NCBI GenBank assembly: GCA_902495245.1
Contig: CABUWI010000002.1
Location: 290,834 to 354,833, forward strand
Source of the DNA: an uncultured Porphyromonadaceae bacterium
GTDB taxonomy: Bacteria > Bacteroidota > Bacteroidia > Bacteroidales > Muribaculaceae
Direction: 5' to 3'
Length of the DNA stretch: 64,000 nt
Under the pieces are notes generated by a model that made no database searches, was not told where the DNA came from, and saw nothing but the letters and a program-made list of their open reading frames with translations. This document shows positions 42,674-50,958 of this stretch, piece after piece (the stretch's first letter is position 1; every line of letters begins with the position of its first letter). The translations under genes and the position numbers were made by a program.

Positions 42674-44728
42674 TTATGCAATTTTTAACAACTCTTTCTT
42701 GAACAGTCTAAAAGCCGCCGACTTCATGTCAACATCTTGAAGTAGCGAATTGAAGTCAGACTCATTTAAGTCAATATTATAAAAGTTGCTGATTAGTTCT
42801 GAGTCAGAGAACTCTTCGCCCGACAAGGTCAGTCCTTTTTTGATAACATCATTTCTCATAAATGAATATGCTCTGACGCAATTTGGACAGATTCTTATGA
42901 GTTTCTTACACAATCCGACATTAGGATTGCCTATCTTGTCATTAGTTTTTATTTCCAAAAGATATAGTTTTTTGTCAATAGCTTTTTTCTCTTCTCCTTC
43001 ATTTGAGATGGTCATGATCTGGAAAAGGATTCCGGAAACTTCTTCCCAGTTACCCATTTCATAGTTGGCACGAGCTTTCACAAACATAGCTTCCAGACAA
43101 ATCCTACGTGAAAGGACAAGATCTGCGTAACCTATTGCTTCTTCATACTTATTACCATATAGACAGATTACGCTATTGAGAAAATTACACGTTATATTGC
43201 AGTCTTTAATCAATGGGAAACCTTTGGTTACCCCAATCAGATTATCGTCATCAAGCATTACATCAAACATCTGTTTTGCAAGCAAAGCGGCATTGCGATA
43301 ATCTTTGTGCCGAACTTTGGCAAGAGTCATATTTAATAGCGCTAAAGACGCCTGATCATATTGCTTTCGGGCAATATATTTATAAACTTCTTTTCCGGAT
43401 TCCAATTCATCTTTAATCATCGCGACATCATTGAAAGAATTGGAAAAGGCTTTGATTTCCGGATTGACTGTTACATGATGTGCCATCAGATGATTACTCA
43501 GAGTCAAACCATCAAGAGAACGCATTCTGCTGATTGCTACATAGGCCTGCCCGGCGGCAAATGTACCCCATGAAAGATCGAAGTGCATACGATCAAAGGT
43601 CATCCCCTGTGAACGATGAATTGTTATAGCCCACGCTAATTTTAGGGGGAATTGACTGTATGAGCCAACTACACGTGATTCAATCCGGCGAGTCTCACGA
43701 TTATATATTTTTTCATAGCTTTCCCATGTAGCACGGACGACACTAACCTTATTGCCATTTTCTAATTGAACTTGTATTACGTCGTCTTCGAGGCTTATGA
43801 CTTTTGCTATTGTGCCATTGGCACACTTTGCTGAATAGTCATTTCTACAGAAAATGACTTGCGCACCAATTTTTAATCGCAGATGTTCAGGCGCCGGACA
43901 ATCACCAGACTTAAACTCACCGGTTCTGATGCCGGCATAAGCGACATCGTCTCCTTCCAAGGCATCAAGTTTTACAACGTTGATGCATTCGGCCTTTTTA
44001 TTAAATCCCGTTAAGATAACAGAATAATCGTCCATGTCGGCAGAAGAGGATACATGCTGATTGAGGACGTCAAGATCCGCGGGACTAACTTCTCCAATTC
44101 GCATTTTATTCAGTATCTCTATAAATGTATTGTCAGTCTGTCGGTATACTTTCTTAAACTCTATTTTAGGCAGATTCATGCGCTTCAAGACGTTGGCCTT
44201 GTAAAAGAAAGGAGTCCCCATACCATATAGGTCGCAAAGCATCTCGTCATCTACAGAGCCTTTTCTAACCACTGGAGGCAGCTGAAATAAATCTCCGACA
44301 AATAGAATTTGTTTTCCCCCAAATGGCATATTATTGTGAAATGCCAGACGCAGATATCGGTCCATTCCATCAACCATATCACTTCGTAACATAGAAGCTT
44401 CGTCTACAATAATCGTATCAACATGTCTAAGCAATTCTTCATTAGCGAATGATACCTGCAACTCGGTATGAGGCCCAATGACCTCCATCGGGAAGCCGAA
44501 AAATGAATGTACAGTTTGTCCTCCGGCAGCAATTGCGGCGATACCCGTGGGAGCCAAAATTACAAAGGTCTTTTTAATCTCCTTTTGAATACGCTGAATA
44601 AACGTCGTTTTACCCGTACCGGCCTTACCTGTATTAAAAAGACAACGGTTCGTGTTCGCAATAAGGTCGTAAGCCAACTGTTGTTCGTAGTTGTCGTTGT
44701 CTACGGGTATTGTAATTGGATTGCTCAT
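42674..44728 (-). CDS. PIF1-like DNA helicase with helical C-terminal extension
   Basis: This superfamily 1B helicase has 684 residues. Motif I is TGKAGTGKTTF (about 33-43), then LAPTGIAAIAAGGQTVHSFF, Walker B IIVDEASML (about 106-114) and LFVGDLFQLPPV. Late motifs are KLAWAITIHRSQGMTFDRMH and AAGQAYVAISRM. The helicase core ends near residue 425. The remaining 250 residues are helical and repeat-like (DYRNAALLAKQMFDVML, YEEAIGYADLVLSRRICLEA, LCKKLIRICPNCVRAYSF), like tetratricopeptide repeats. It is AT-rich, preceded by an ECF-like motif, and separated by a terminator from the protease operon. It probably unwinds DNA or DNA-RNA; the extension suggests a partner protein. Confidence 0.85.
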   Translation of the reverse strand: MSNPITIPVDNDNYEQQLAYDLIANTNRCLFNTGKAGTGKTTFIQRIQKEIKKTFVILAPTGIAAIAAGGQTVHSFFGFPMEVIGPHTELQVSFANEELLRHVDTIIVDEASMLRSDMVDGMDRYLRLAFHNNMPFGGKQILFVGDLFQLPPVVRKGSVDDEMLCDLYGMGTPFFYKANVLKRMNLPKIEFKKVYRQTDNTFIEILNKMRIGEVSPADLDVLNQHVSSSADMDDYSVILTGFNKKAECINVVKLDALEGDDVAYAGIRTGEFKSGDCPAPEHLRLKIGAQVIFCRNDYSAKCANGTIAKVISLEDDVIQVQLENGNKVSVVRATWESYEKIYNRETRRIESRVVGSYSQFPLKLAWAITIHRSQGMTFDRMHFDLSWGTFAAGQAYVAISRMRSLDGLTLSNHLMAHHVTVNPEIKAFSNSFNDVAMIKDELESGKEVYKYIARKQYDQASLALLNMTLAKVRHKDYRNAALLAKQMFDVMLDDDNLIGVTKGFPLIKDCNITCNFLNSVICLYGNKYEEAIGYADLVLSRRICLEAMFVKARANYEMGNWEEVSGILFQIMTISNEGEEKKAIDKKLYLLEIKTNDKIGNPNVGLCKKLIRICPNCVRAYSFMRNDVIKKGLTLSGEEFSDSELISNFYNIDLNESDFNSLLQDVDMKSAAFRLFKKELLKIA

Positions 44729-44761
44729 ATACTTGTTGCTTTCTAATTGTTTTGTCTATTT

Positions 44762-44789
44762 ATGACACAAACAATGGAAAGGTTAACAG
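44762..44789 (-). promoter_or_regulatory. ECF-like promoter motif, copy 1
   Basis: On the minus strand CTGTTAACCTTT (44778-44789), 10 nt, TGTCAT (44762-44767). The helicase ATG is 33 nt downstream. No TAnnTTTG housekeeping box is seen here, so an alternative sigma factor is plausible. Confidence 0.6.
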
Positions 44790-44796
44790 ATATGAG

Positions 44797-44827
44797 CAAA
44801 AATAAGATGCAACAGAAACGTCGCATC
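44797..44827 (-). terminator. Terminator of the caspase-sigma-CHAT operon
   Basis: On the minus strand GATGCGAC and GTTGCATC form an 8-bp stem (one G-U pair) with a 6-nt loop, followed by TTATTTTTG. It starts 26 nt past the CHAT gene stop and ends before the helicase promoter motif. Confidence 0.7.
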
Positions 44828-44852
44828 CTATTTTAATGAATTGGAATAATAT

Positions 44853-47663
44853 TTAATCGATCATTACAATATAAGCCCAATATGGAAATTTTGAAAACTC
44901 CTCAGATTTCCGTAATGAACTCTGAGCCACCTTGAAAGCGTCATGTTTTGACAAACCGGATGCAAGATTCTTATAAAACTCATTCATAAAATATGAGATA
45001 GCAGCATCATCTATTCTTGACAATGTGACTATTAGTGATTGCACCCCCGCACGTTTAAAAGCATACGTCAGTTCGGAGTCAATGTTTAACGATGAAAAAC
45101 TACCTATTCCGGAGCTGCAGCTTGATAGAATGACTAAATCTGTGGAAGATAAATCTAGCTGGGCAATTTCTGAGGCTGATAACATAAAGTCATTATTGGG
45201 ACTTCCAATATTAGAGAAGACAAGCCCAGTATGATTCATTGCAAAAAGATGCCCGTCATATCCAGTGTCCATATTGCCACACGTCCTCTTTGACATATTA
45301 AATCCGTGTACCGCAAAATGTAATACGCTAGGAGAAATACCAGATAATAAGACTACTGAGCTTTTAGTACACATACTGTCCGTCATTACCCTAATATTTT
45401 TTGATGGGAGTAGTTGACATAACGCAGACGAAGCATTATTAACTTCAATTTTACTCCATGGGAGATACTCAAATGCGTTTTTTAAGTCTTCTAAACACTT
45501 TCGATTTATTGATGATAATATATGACCCTCAGGAATTGTTTCCCCTACAACACAGGAATTGAGAGCACCTCCATACAGAACGGCAGACTTTAATGATGTA
45601 GACTTCTTTGAGGCAGCAATCTTATTGGTATCTGAGATTCTATGTATTACATACTTATCTCCTATATATTTCCAGTCGTATCCACATATATTCTCGATCG
45701 GAACTTGAGTCAAAATATCGTCAAGAGCTATATATATAGTATCTCCTTCTGAAATATCTATTTGAGATAAGAGGGGTTTCCAAATATACTCATATAATGG
45801 CAGAAATTTCTCCGTCGTGGATATTTCATTTCTAAGTGTTTTATATATTGAATCTCTTGACAGTCTAATAAGCTTTGCATTATTCCAATCTTTTTTTATA
45901 GCAAAAGCATATATCTCATCTGAATTGGACAAAGCACTATCTCGATTAGACCAAATCTCAATTGCAACATCATTTGGCGTTAATTGCGACTTGACTGCAT
46001 CAATATTTTTTAAGGTTATACGAGATTTTATGTCTTCTATATTGAAACTGGAATTTAAAATTGATTTATTTTGTATCAAGCAGTTATACGCCGCATTTGT
46101 TAATTCATCAAAACCCCAGTTAACGCACATCTGAACTGGGGTATACAATAAATGATATATATTTTGAGTATGGAGATAATTAAATCTATCTCCTTTCTCT
46201 AAAGTTTTGTAAGTACGCAAAAATTCATCAACAATAATTTCTCTAGTTTTATCCGTATAATATTTGCACGAGTCTGGATTGTTTAATTTAGCGTAAACAC
46301 CAGCAAGATTATAGGTATTATTTTTTGATTCTTCACATATATAGGATTGCACCAAATAGTCTCTACCTTTGCAATATTCTTTCGTGCCTATATAATAAAT
46401 ACCTAAATTATTTAGTATTTCTGCATATAACGTCGGAGAAACATTGTTTGATAGAACGAGTGATTTTTTAGCATAAAGAATTGCTCCTTCAAAATCCTTT
46501 TTGCGAGCATATACTTTAGCAAGACGCTTATATATTATTCGTAACCCTTCATTATCAGCATAATTTTGCCAATAGTTTACAACTCTTAAGCCATATTCTA
46601 TGGCTTTATCGTATTGAGCTGTTTCGGAATAGAAATCGCTTAAATATGAATAAACTGTTATTGTGTCTGGACTTTCCATTTGTTTATAAAACGCCAATGC
46701 TTTTTCAGCCAAACGTATTGACTGGAAGACATCTATATCGTTATAGCACACACTTAAATCAAATAACGCGTGAGGATAACCAGAGCCCTCTGTATCCGGA
46801 AGAGATTCATAAATATCTACAGCTTTTTTTAACAAATTAATATTTCTTGGGAATCGCAAAGTTTTGGAGTATCTTGTTAACCCATCAGCATAGCATTGCA
46901 GATACCACAAATAGTTTAACCCCATCAATTTGTATTCTATATTGATTGCAATTCCCATTGCTCTTGAAAACTCTTCATAATCCTCTTTGCCCAATAGAGA
47001 AGACAATCCAATAATTTGGTTACATTCAGCATACAAAGAATTATGCGTCAGAAAAATATCGTCTAATAAACTCTTTAATTGGCAAGCGGTTTTGTAGCTA
47101 ATAATAAAATTCCCATTAGAATAATTTGAGATTGCTTCGTGGTATAACGAATATATTTCGCCTTTATATGAGGCTAATATCGTGCATATCTGATCTATTT
47201 CTATTCCGATAGAATCTGTGCTTAAGCTTATTCGTTCGTCCTTTATTAAATCAAGACAAGAGCTAATTTCCTTGATATTATTTAAGTTGCGTTGCAGGAA
47301 AAATAGTAATCCCTTATTCCTACTCTCTACTAACTCTTGATAATAGTCCGAGCATTTATTTCGTTCATACTCAAACTCCAAGGATTTGTTAGATAATATA
47401 TTGAACTCATCAATGCTATTATCGATGAGCATAATACAAAGAGCCTGGATCATCAAAGCATTTGAATAATTAGGATTCTCCTTAATACCTGAATATTCGG
47501 CTGTGCTTATATATTTTGAAGAAAAATCACAGGCCTCTTTATATAGCCCTTTTTCGAAATTTTCATTAAATAAACCATGTAAGTGGTCCAACTGTAAATT
47601 TTGCGAGTATCCACAAATAAAGGCACACACATAAATAGTTAAAAATAATGATCTATTAGTCAT
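44853..47663 (-). CDS. Secreted TPR-CHAT protease-like protein
   Basis: The 936-residue protein has a signal peptide (LFLTIYVCAFICGYSQ), then about 500 residues of helical tetratricopeptide-like repeats (YPHALFDLSVCYNDIDVFQS, YDKAIEYGLRVVNYWQNYAD, FEGAILYAKKSLVLSNN). The C-terminal CHAT domain carries His786 in HFAVHG and Cys849 in ILSSCSSGIG, the caspase-like dyad. It ends PYWAYIVMID, as CHAT domains do. CHAT proteins are proteases related to caspases and separases; several act in bacterial immunity or cell death. It is the fourth gene of the operon, 4 nt after the anti-sigma-like gene, and would act in the periplasm or outside. Confidence 0.88.
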   Translation of the reverse strand: MTNRSLFLTIYVCAFICGYSQNLQLDHLHGLFNENFEKGLYKEACDFSSKYISTAEYSGIKENPNYSNALMIQALCIMLIDNSIDEFNILSNKSLEFEYERNKCSDYYQELVESRNKGLLFFLQRNLNNIKEISSCLDLIKDERISLSTDSIGIEIDQICTILASYKGEIYSLYHEAISNYSNGNFIISYKTACQLKSLLDDIFLTHNSLYAECNQIIGLSSLLGKEDYEEFSRAMGIAINIEYKLMGLNYLWYLQCYADGLTRYSKTLRFPRNINLLKKAVDIYESLPDTEGSGYPHALFDLSVCYNDIDVFQSIRLAEKALAFYKQMESPDTITVYSYLSDFYSETAQYDKAIEYGLRVVNYWQNYADNEGLRIIYKRLAKVYARKKDFEGAILYAKKSLVLSNNVSPTLYAEILNNLGIYYIGTKEYCKGRDYLVQSYICEESKNNTYNLAGVYAKLNNPDSCKYYTDKTREIIVDEFLRTYKTLEKGDRFNYLHTQNIYHLLYTPVQMCVNWGFDELTNAAYNCLIQNKSILNSSFNIEDIKSRITLKNIDAVKSQLTPNDVAIEIWSNRDSALSNSDEIYAFAIKKDWNNAKLIRLSRDSIYKTLRNEISTTEKFLPLYEYIWKPLLSQIDISEGDTIYIALDDILTQVPIENICGYDWKYIGDKYVIHRISDTNKIAASKKSTSLKSAVLYGGALNSCVVGETIPEGHILSSINRKCLEDLKNAFEYLPWSKIEVNNASSALCQLLPSKNIRVMTDSMCTKSSVVLLSGISPSVLHFAVHGFNMSKRTCGNMDTGYDGHLFAMNHTGLVFSNIGSPNNDFMLSASEIAQLDLSSTDLVILSSCSSGIGSFSSLNIDSELTYAFKRAGVQSLIVTLSRIDDAAISYFMNEFYKNLASGLSKHDAFKVAQSSLRKSEEFSKFPYWAYIVMID

Positions 47664-47667
47664 ACAG

Positions 47668-48360
47668 TTATAGGTGATTTAGCATGTCATCAATCATTGT
47701 TTTCATGTATCTTCTATTCTGAAAATGACTAAGTAACTGTTCCAATGTGAGTTTGGCTTTCCCCTTCTCATAATCTTCAAGATAGCCAACAGCAAGATAC
47801 CAGCCTATGTACGGGGCATAATCTGTATAATCATTATATGTTTCTTGATTGGAGATTCTCCATAGTTCGGAAAGGCGTTCTGTCGTGGATGACAAATCTT
47901 TCCGTTCTGCCACATTCTCAAATAATGTCCTCAGTTCTTCTTCCACGTTTGAATCTACATCACCTCGCACTACTGTTTCTATTGGAAAGGCAGTAGAATA
48001 TCTCATCCCAAGTCGCGTGGTATCGTAATAATCATACCCCTTGTAACCGGCAAAAAGGAATACTGTAACAGACGCTGCCACAGAAAGCCAAATAACGGGT
48101 TTTCTAAATCGGATTCTCCGAATGCGAATAGCAGAAACGACTTTAGATTCAGGTAGCGCTTTTAATGCCTGAACAAGTTCTGCATCCACCTGAGCCATTC
48201 CCTTGATAAGCCGTGCCTGAGCAATCGCATCTTGCTTTAATTGCTCATCAGATTCCATATCTGCAAGGAATTCCGTTTCTTCCTGAACAGACATCAACCC
48301 TTTTAGATATCGCGATATACGTTCGTCACGATCTATTATAGATTGCATATTGTTTCCCAT
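47668..48360 (-). CDS. Anti-sigma-factor-like membrane protein
   Basis: The 230-residue protein has a cytoplasmic N-terminal helical region (RISRYLKGLMSVQEETEFLA, SDEQLKQDAIAQARLIKG). This resembles the start of Bacteroidota anti-sigma factors (rYl-G-ls-eE). One helix follows (VIWLSVAASVTVFLFAG, about 88-106). The periplasmic part (about residues 107-230) is helical and ends like a tetratricopeptide repeat (YIGWYLAVGYLEDYEKGK). It directly follows the ECF sigma gene by 14 nt, the classic arrangement for a membrane-bound sigma inhibitor. That it binds this sigma factor, and that a protease releases it, are inferences. Confidence 0.65.
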   Translation of the reverse strand: MGNNMQSIIDRDERISRYLKGLMSVQEETEFLADMESDEQLKQDAIAQARLIKGMAQVDAELVQALKALPESKVVSAIRIRRIRFRKPVIWLSVAASVTVFLFAGYKGYDYYDTTRLGMRYSTAFPIETVVRGDVDSNVEEELRTLFENVAERKDLSSTTERLSELWRISNQETYNDYTDYAPYIGWYLAVGYLEDYEKGKAKLTLEQLLSHFQNRRYMKTMIDDMLNHL

Positions 48361-48374
48361 ATAGTCAGTCTATC

Positions 48375-48938
48375 TTAAAAAAGTTTATGAAGCATCTCGG
48401 TGAATCGTTGTTTAAACTTGTCGCAGCAGCGATGTTTGGTAACCTTTACAGTGTTCTCGTTGGAATATCCATATCTTTCAGCTAAGTCCTTCATTGATAA
48501 TCCGTCCCGATAGAATCCCCATAGCAATTCATTGCATGGAGATGGTAAATCTTTTACAATCTCCCGCACAAGAGCTTCTTTTTGCTCTATCGAAGCCTCT
48601 TCGCTATCAAAAGATAACACCTTGCTGATCTTATTTTCAAGAAATACGGCAGATTGGGTAGCATCATCAATAGGCGCCTGAATATATTTACCTTTCGTAC
48701 GCAATAATTCCATTGTCTTATTTTTACATATAGCCATAAAATATGTAAAGACAGATGAACTTAAATTATCAAGCTTCCCTTCTTGCGCATTTTGATAAAG
48801 TATGATAAAGGAATCTTGGAAAATATCTTCGCACTCGTCTTTTGACACGGAGAAGTTATGTTGAAGATAAGCGATAGCTCTATCTCTGTGTGATTTAATG
48901 AACGCGTCTAATGCGGTATCAGAATACTTACTCATCAT
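48375..48938 (-). CDS. ECF-type RNA polymerase sigma factor
   Basis: The 187-residue protein has only regions 2 and 4. Region 2 is visible in DECEDIFQDSFIILYQNAQE and VFTYFMAICKNKTMELLRTK, and region 4 in LPSPCNELLWGFYRDGLSMK and DLAERYGYSNENTVKVTKHR. It would direct RNA polymerase to a small set of promoters. It lies 15 nt after the caspase-like gene and 14 nt before the anti-sigma-like gene. The motif shared before the helicase and small membrane genes is a natural candidate for its target. Confidence 0.9.
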   Translation of the reverse strand: MMSKYSDTALDAFIKSHRDRAIAYLQHNFSVSKDECEDIFQDSFIILYQNAQEGKLDNLSSSVFTYFMAICKNKTMELLRTKGKYIQAPIDDATQSAVFLENKISKVLSFDSEEASIEQKEALVREIVKDLPSPCNELLWGFYRDGLSMKDLAERYGYSNENTVKVTKHRCCDKFKQRFTEMLHKLF

Positions 48939-48953
48939 ATCTATGCTTCTGTG

Positions 48954-49874
48954 CTATTCGCTGATTTCGATGACTGGATTTTGTCGAATCAGTCGTGAAT
49001 CCATGGAGATAAGAGCTATGACCTCATCATACCATCGTCCTCGCCATACAATATTACCATTTGATTGCAGCACTTTGTTGATATAATAGGAAAGTGAGCC
49101 ATAATACCTCCCGTTAAACTGAACCTCGTTGTTAACTTGATAAGACCGACATGCCTCAATGATACAGATATCACTCATATCGTTGGATTTTTCGACCTTA
49201 ATTCGACCTCGCTTATCTATCTTAGGTACAAATTTCAGTCCTCTTGCCGAAAATCCGCTGTTGGTTCCTCGTACAAATATAGAATCTTCGTTTTCTTCGC
49301 CACGATATGAGGTTCCGGCATGGCAAGCATCTACTGCTACAGTCAAATAACCCTTTCTACCAATTTTTGTGCGTATCGCTCGAAAGAACCTGTTGAGTTC
49401 ATCGTCCGTGATATGATTCTCTCCTTTGTATATATCTTTTACATATACTTTCTGCGCATCAACCGGAACAATGGCCTCATCCCAACCATCGGGTTCATCT
49501 CCATCTTGATCTTCAACCGGTTGTCCATGACATGAGAAATGTAAGTAAACAAAATCTCCCGACTTACAAGAAGAACTGAGTTTTGAAAGCTGCTTGCGGA
49601 TATTTGCGGCTGTCGCTTGTTGATTAACTATCGCCGTAATTTTAAACCCATGTTTTTGTAATGTAGGCGACAATAGCGCAACATCACTTGCCCCATGAAT
49701 GTTCTCCCAAGCATTGGCAACATGATGATTGGTCGATTGGTAGTCAGATATGCCAATCAATAACGCACGCTTATTCTGTGCAGATAAAATGCAGAAGCAT
49801 GATAATAGCAGACAGATTGATACAATCAGTCTTGAGCGGCAATTATTGAATACGTCATTTTCTAAATGCTCCAT
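48954..49874 (-). CDS. Secreted caspase-like (C14) protease
   Basis: The 306-residue protein (from ATG 49874) has a signal peptide (LIVSICLLLSCFCILSAQ) and then the caspase/metacaspase fold. KRALLIGISDYQ opens it. VYLHFSCHGQP carries catalytic His116, and YLTVAVDACHAGTS carries catalytic Cys184. The late strand ICIIEACRSYQVNNEVQFNG completes it. I rejected the in-frame ATG at 49889 because it lies inside the -7 promoter box. Caspase-like proteases act in bacterial defence and programmed death, but also in ordinary processing. First gene of the operon with sigma factor, anti-sigma and CHAT; AT-rich. Confidence 0.88.
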   Translation of the reverse strand: MEHLENDVFNNCRSRLIVSICLLLSCFCILSAQNKRALLIGISDYQSTNHHVANAWENIHGASDVALLSPTLQKHGFKITAIVNQQATAANIRKQLSKLSSSCKSGDFVYLHFSCHGQPVEDQDGDEPDGWDEAIVPVDAQKVYVKDIYKGENHITDDELNRFFRAIRTKIGRKGYLTVAVDACHAGTSYRGEENEDSIFVRGTNSGFSARGLKFVPKIDKRGRIKVEKSNDMSDICIIEACRSYQVNNEVQFNGRYYGSLSYYINKVLQSNGNIVWRGRWYDEVIALISMDSRLIRQNPVIEISE

Positions 49875-49886
49875 TTTTACATGACA

Positions 49887-49919
49887 CAAAGGTACATAAT
49901 TTATTGCATTCTACCAAAA
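49887..49919 (-). promoter_or_regulatory. Housekeeping promoter of the caspase-sigma-CHAT operon
   Basis: On the minus strand TTTTG (49915-49919), 20 nt, TACCTTTG (49887-49894). The caspase ATG follows 12 nt after the -7 box. A TGTCAT (49881-49886) sits just downstream, but the GTTAACC box of the ECF-like motif is missing here. Confidence 0.75.
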
Positions 49920-49974
49920 CATAATGCAGATTACAAGATTACGTCCTTTCATTGATGAGAGGTGCGAATTTATA

Positions 49975-50007
49975 TTTTGTTGATTGGCGGTTTTTTGCGT
50001 AAATTTG
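49975..50007 (+). promoter_or_regulatory. Promoter of the FKBP-gldE-gldD unit
   Basis: TTTTG (49975-49979), 20 nt, TAAATTTG (50000-50007); the FKBP lipoprotein ATG is 25 nt downstream. Confidence 0.75.
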
Positions 50008-50032
50008 CGGTGAAATTTTTGAAACCAATGAT

Positions 50033-50935
50033 ATGAAAAATCTTGCACTCTATGCTCTGGGGGCTGCCGCATTGCTCGCAACGGCGTGCGACCGTCCCGC
50101 CAAACCGCAGAACCTCACCGACTTCTGCAACGAGCGCCTGGCCTCGGCAACGTCGCTCGAAGACAGCGTAATCGCCATTGACGGCAGCTATATCGGCGCC
50201 TATTTCAACTATCAGGCACAGCAGCTTCCGGTCAAAAACGTCAACAAGGCCGAAATGCTGCGCGGCATGCGCGACGTGCTTGCCACCGACACGGCCAATG
50301 TTTCATACCTCTACGGTCTGCAGATGGGCATGGCCGTGCTGAACACCTATAAGGAACTTTCGGAGGGCGCCGAAATCTCGAAAGAGAAGTTCATCGCCAC
50401 GATGAGCGATGCCTTCCGGCTCGATTCGGTGTCGGCCGAGCAGATTAACCTGCTGCAGCCTCAGTTTGAAGAGATTTACAGCCGCATGAAAGAGCTGGCC
50501 AAAAAGCGCCGCGAGGCCGAAGTGTTCAATAGCGAGGCCGCGCGCCAGAACCGCATGCTGGCCGAGGCTGTCGGCGCCAAGCTGCAGAGCAGCCCCGAGT
50601 TCAAGCCGGCGGCCAGCGACGGCATCATGAAGCACACGCTGAGTGAGGGCACGGGCGAGGCCATCAACCCCAACAAGGTCGTAACCGTGAGCTACACCAT
50701 CAGCCGCATTGACAGCGGCGCGGAGATTCGCAGCGAGAACGGGTCGAAGATGTTCGGCTACAGGCCAAACAACGAAGTGCTGGCCTCCGTGCTGCCGCTT
50801 ATGACCAAGGGCGAGAAAGCCGAATTTTTCGTGCCCTATGAAAAGGCTTACGGCGTCGGGGGCAACTCGCGCCTGCAGGTTGGCCCGTGCGAAAGCGTGA
50901 TGATTACCGTCAGCATTGACGACATGGCCGAATAA
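50033..50935 (+). CDS. FKBP-type isomerase lipoprotein
   Basis: The 300-residue protein has a lipoprotein signal (LLATAC, Cys19), an N-terminal helical region (AEMLRGMRDVLATDTANVSY) and a C-terminal FKBP domain (KVVTVSYTISRIDSGAEIRS, LPLMTKGEKAEFFVPYEKAY, GVGGNSRLQVGPCE). The FDS motif of active FKBPs is not present in its usual place, so activity may be low. It marks the return to GC-rich sequence right of the AT-rich island. It lies 23 nt before gldE, and FKBP lipoproteins are known partners in gliding gene sets (GldI type). Confidence 0.75.
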   Translation: MKNLALYALGAAALLATACDRPAKPQNLTDFCNERLASATSLEDSVIAIDGSYIGAYFNYQAQQLPVKNVNKAEMLRGMRDVLATDTANVSYLYGLQMGMAVLNTYKELSEGAEISKEKFIATMSDAFRLDSVSAEQINLLQPQFEEIYSRMKELAKKRREAEVFNSEAARQNRMLAEAVGAKLQSSPEFKPAASDGIMKHTLSEGTGEAINPNKVVTVSYTISRIDSGAEIRSENGSKMFGYRPNNEVLASVLPLMTKGEKAEFFVPYEKAYGVGGNSRLQVGPCESVMITVSIDDMAE

Positions 50936-50958
50936 AACCCTTTAACACTCGATAAGAC

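Noticed and set aside
49875..49889. Upstream ATG (49889) for the caspase-like gene
   Set aside because: It lies inside the TACCTTTG promoter box, so it would not be in the transcript. ATG 49874 still gives a full signal peptide.
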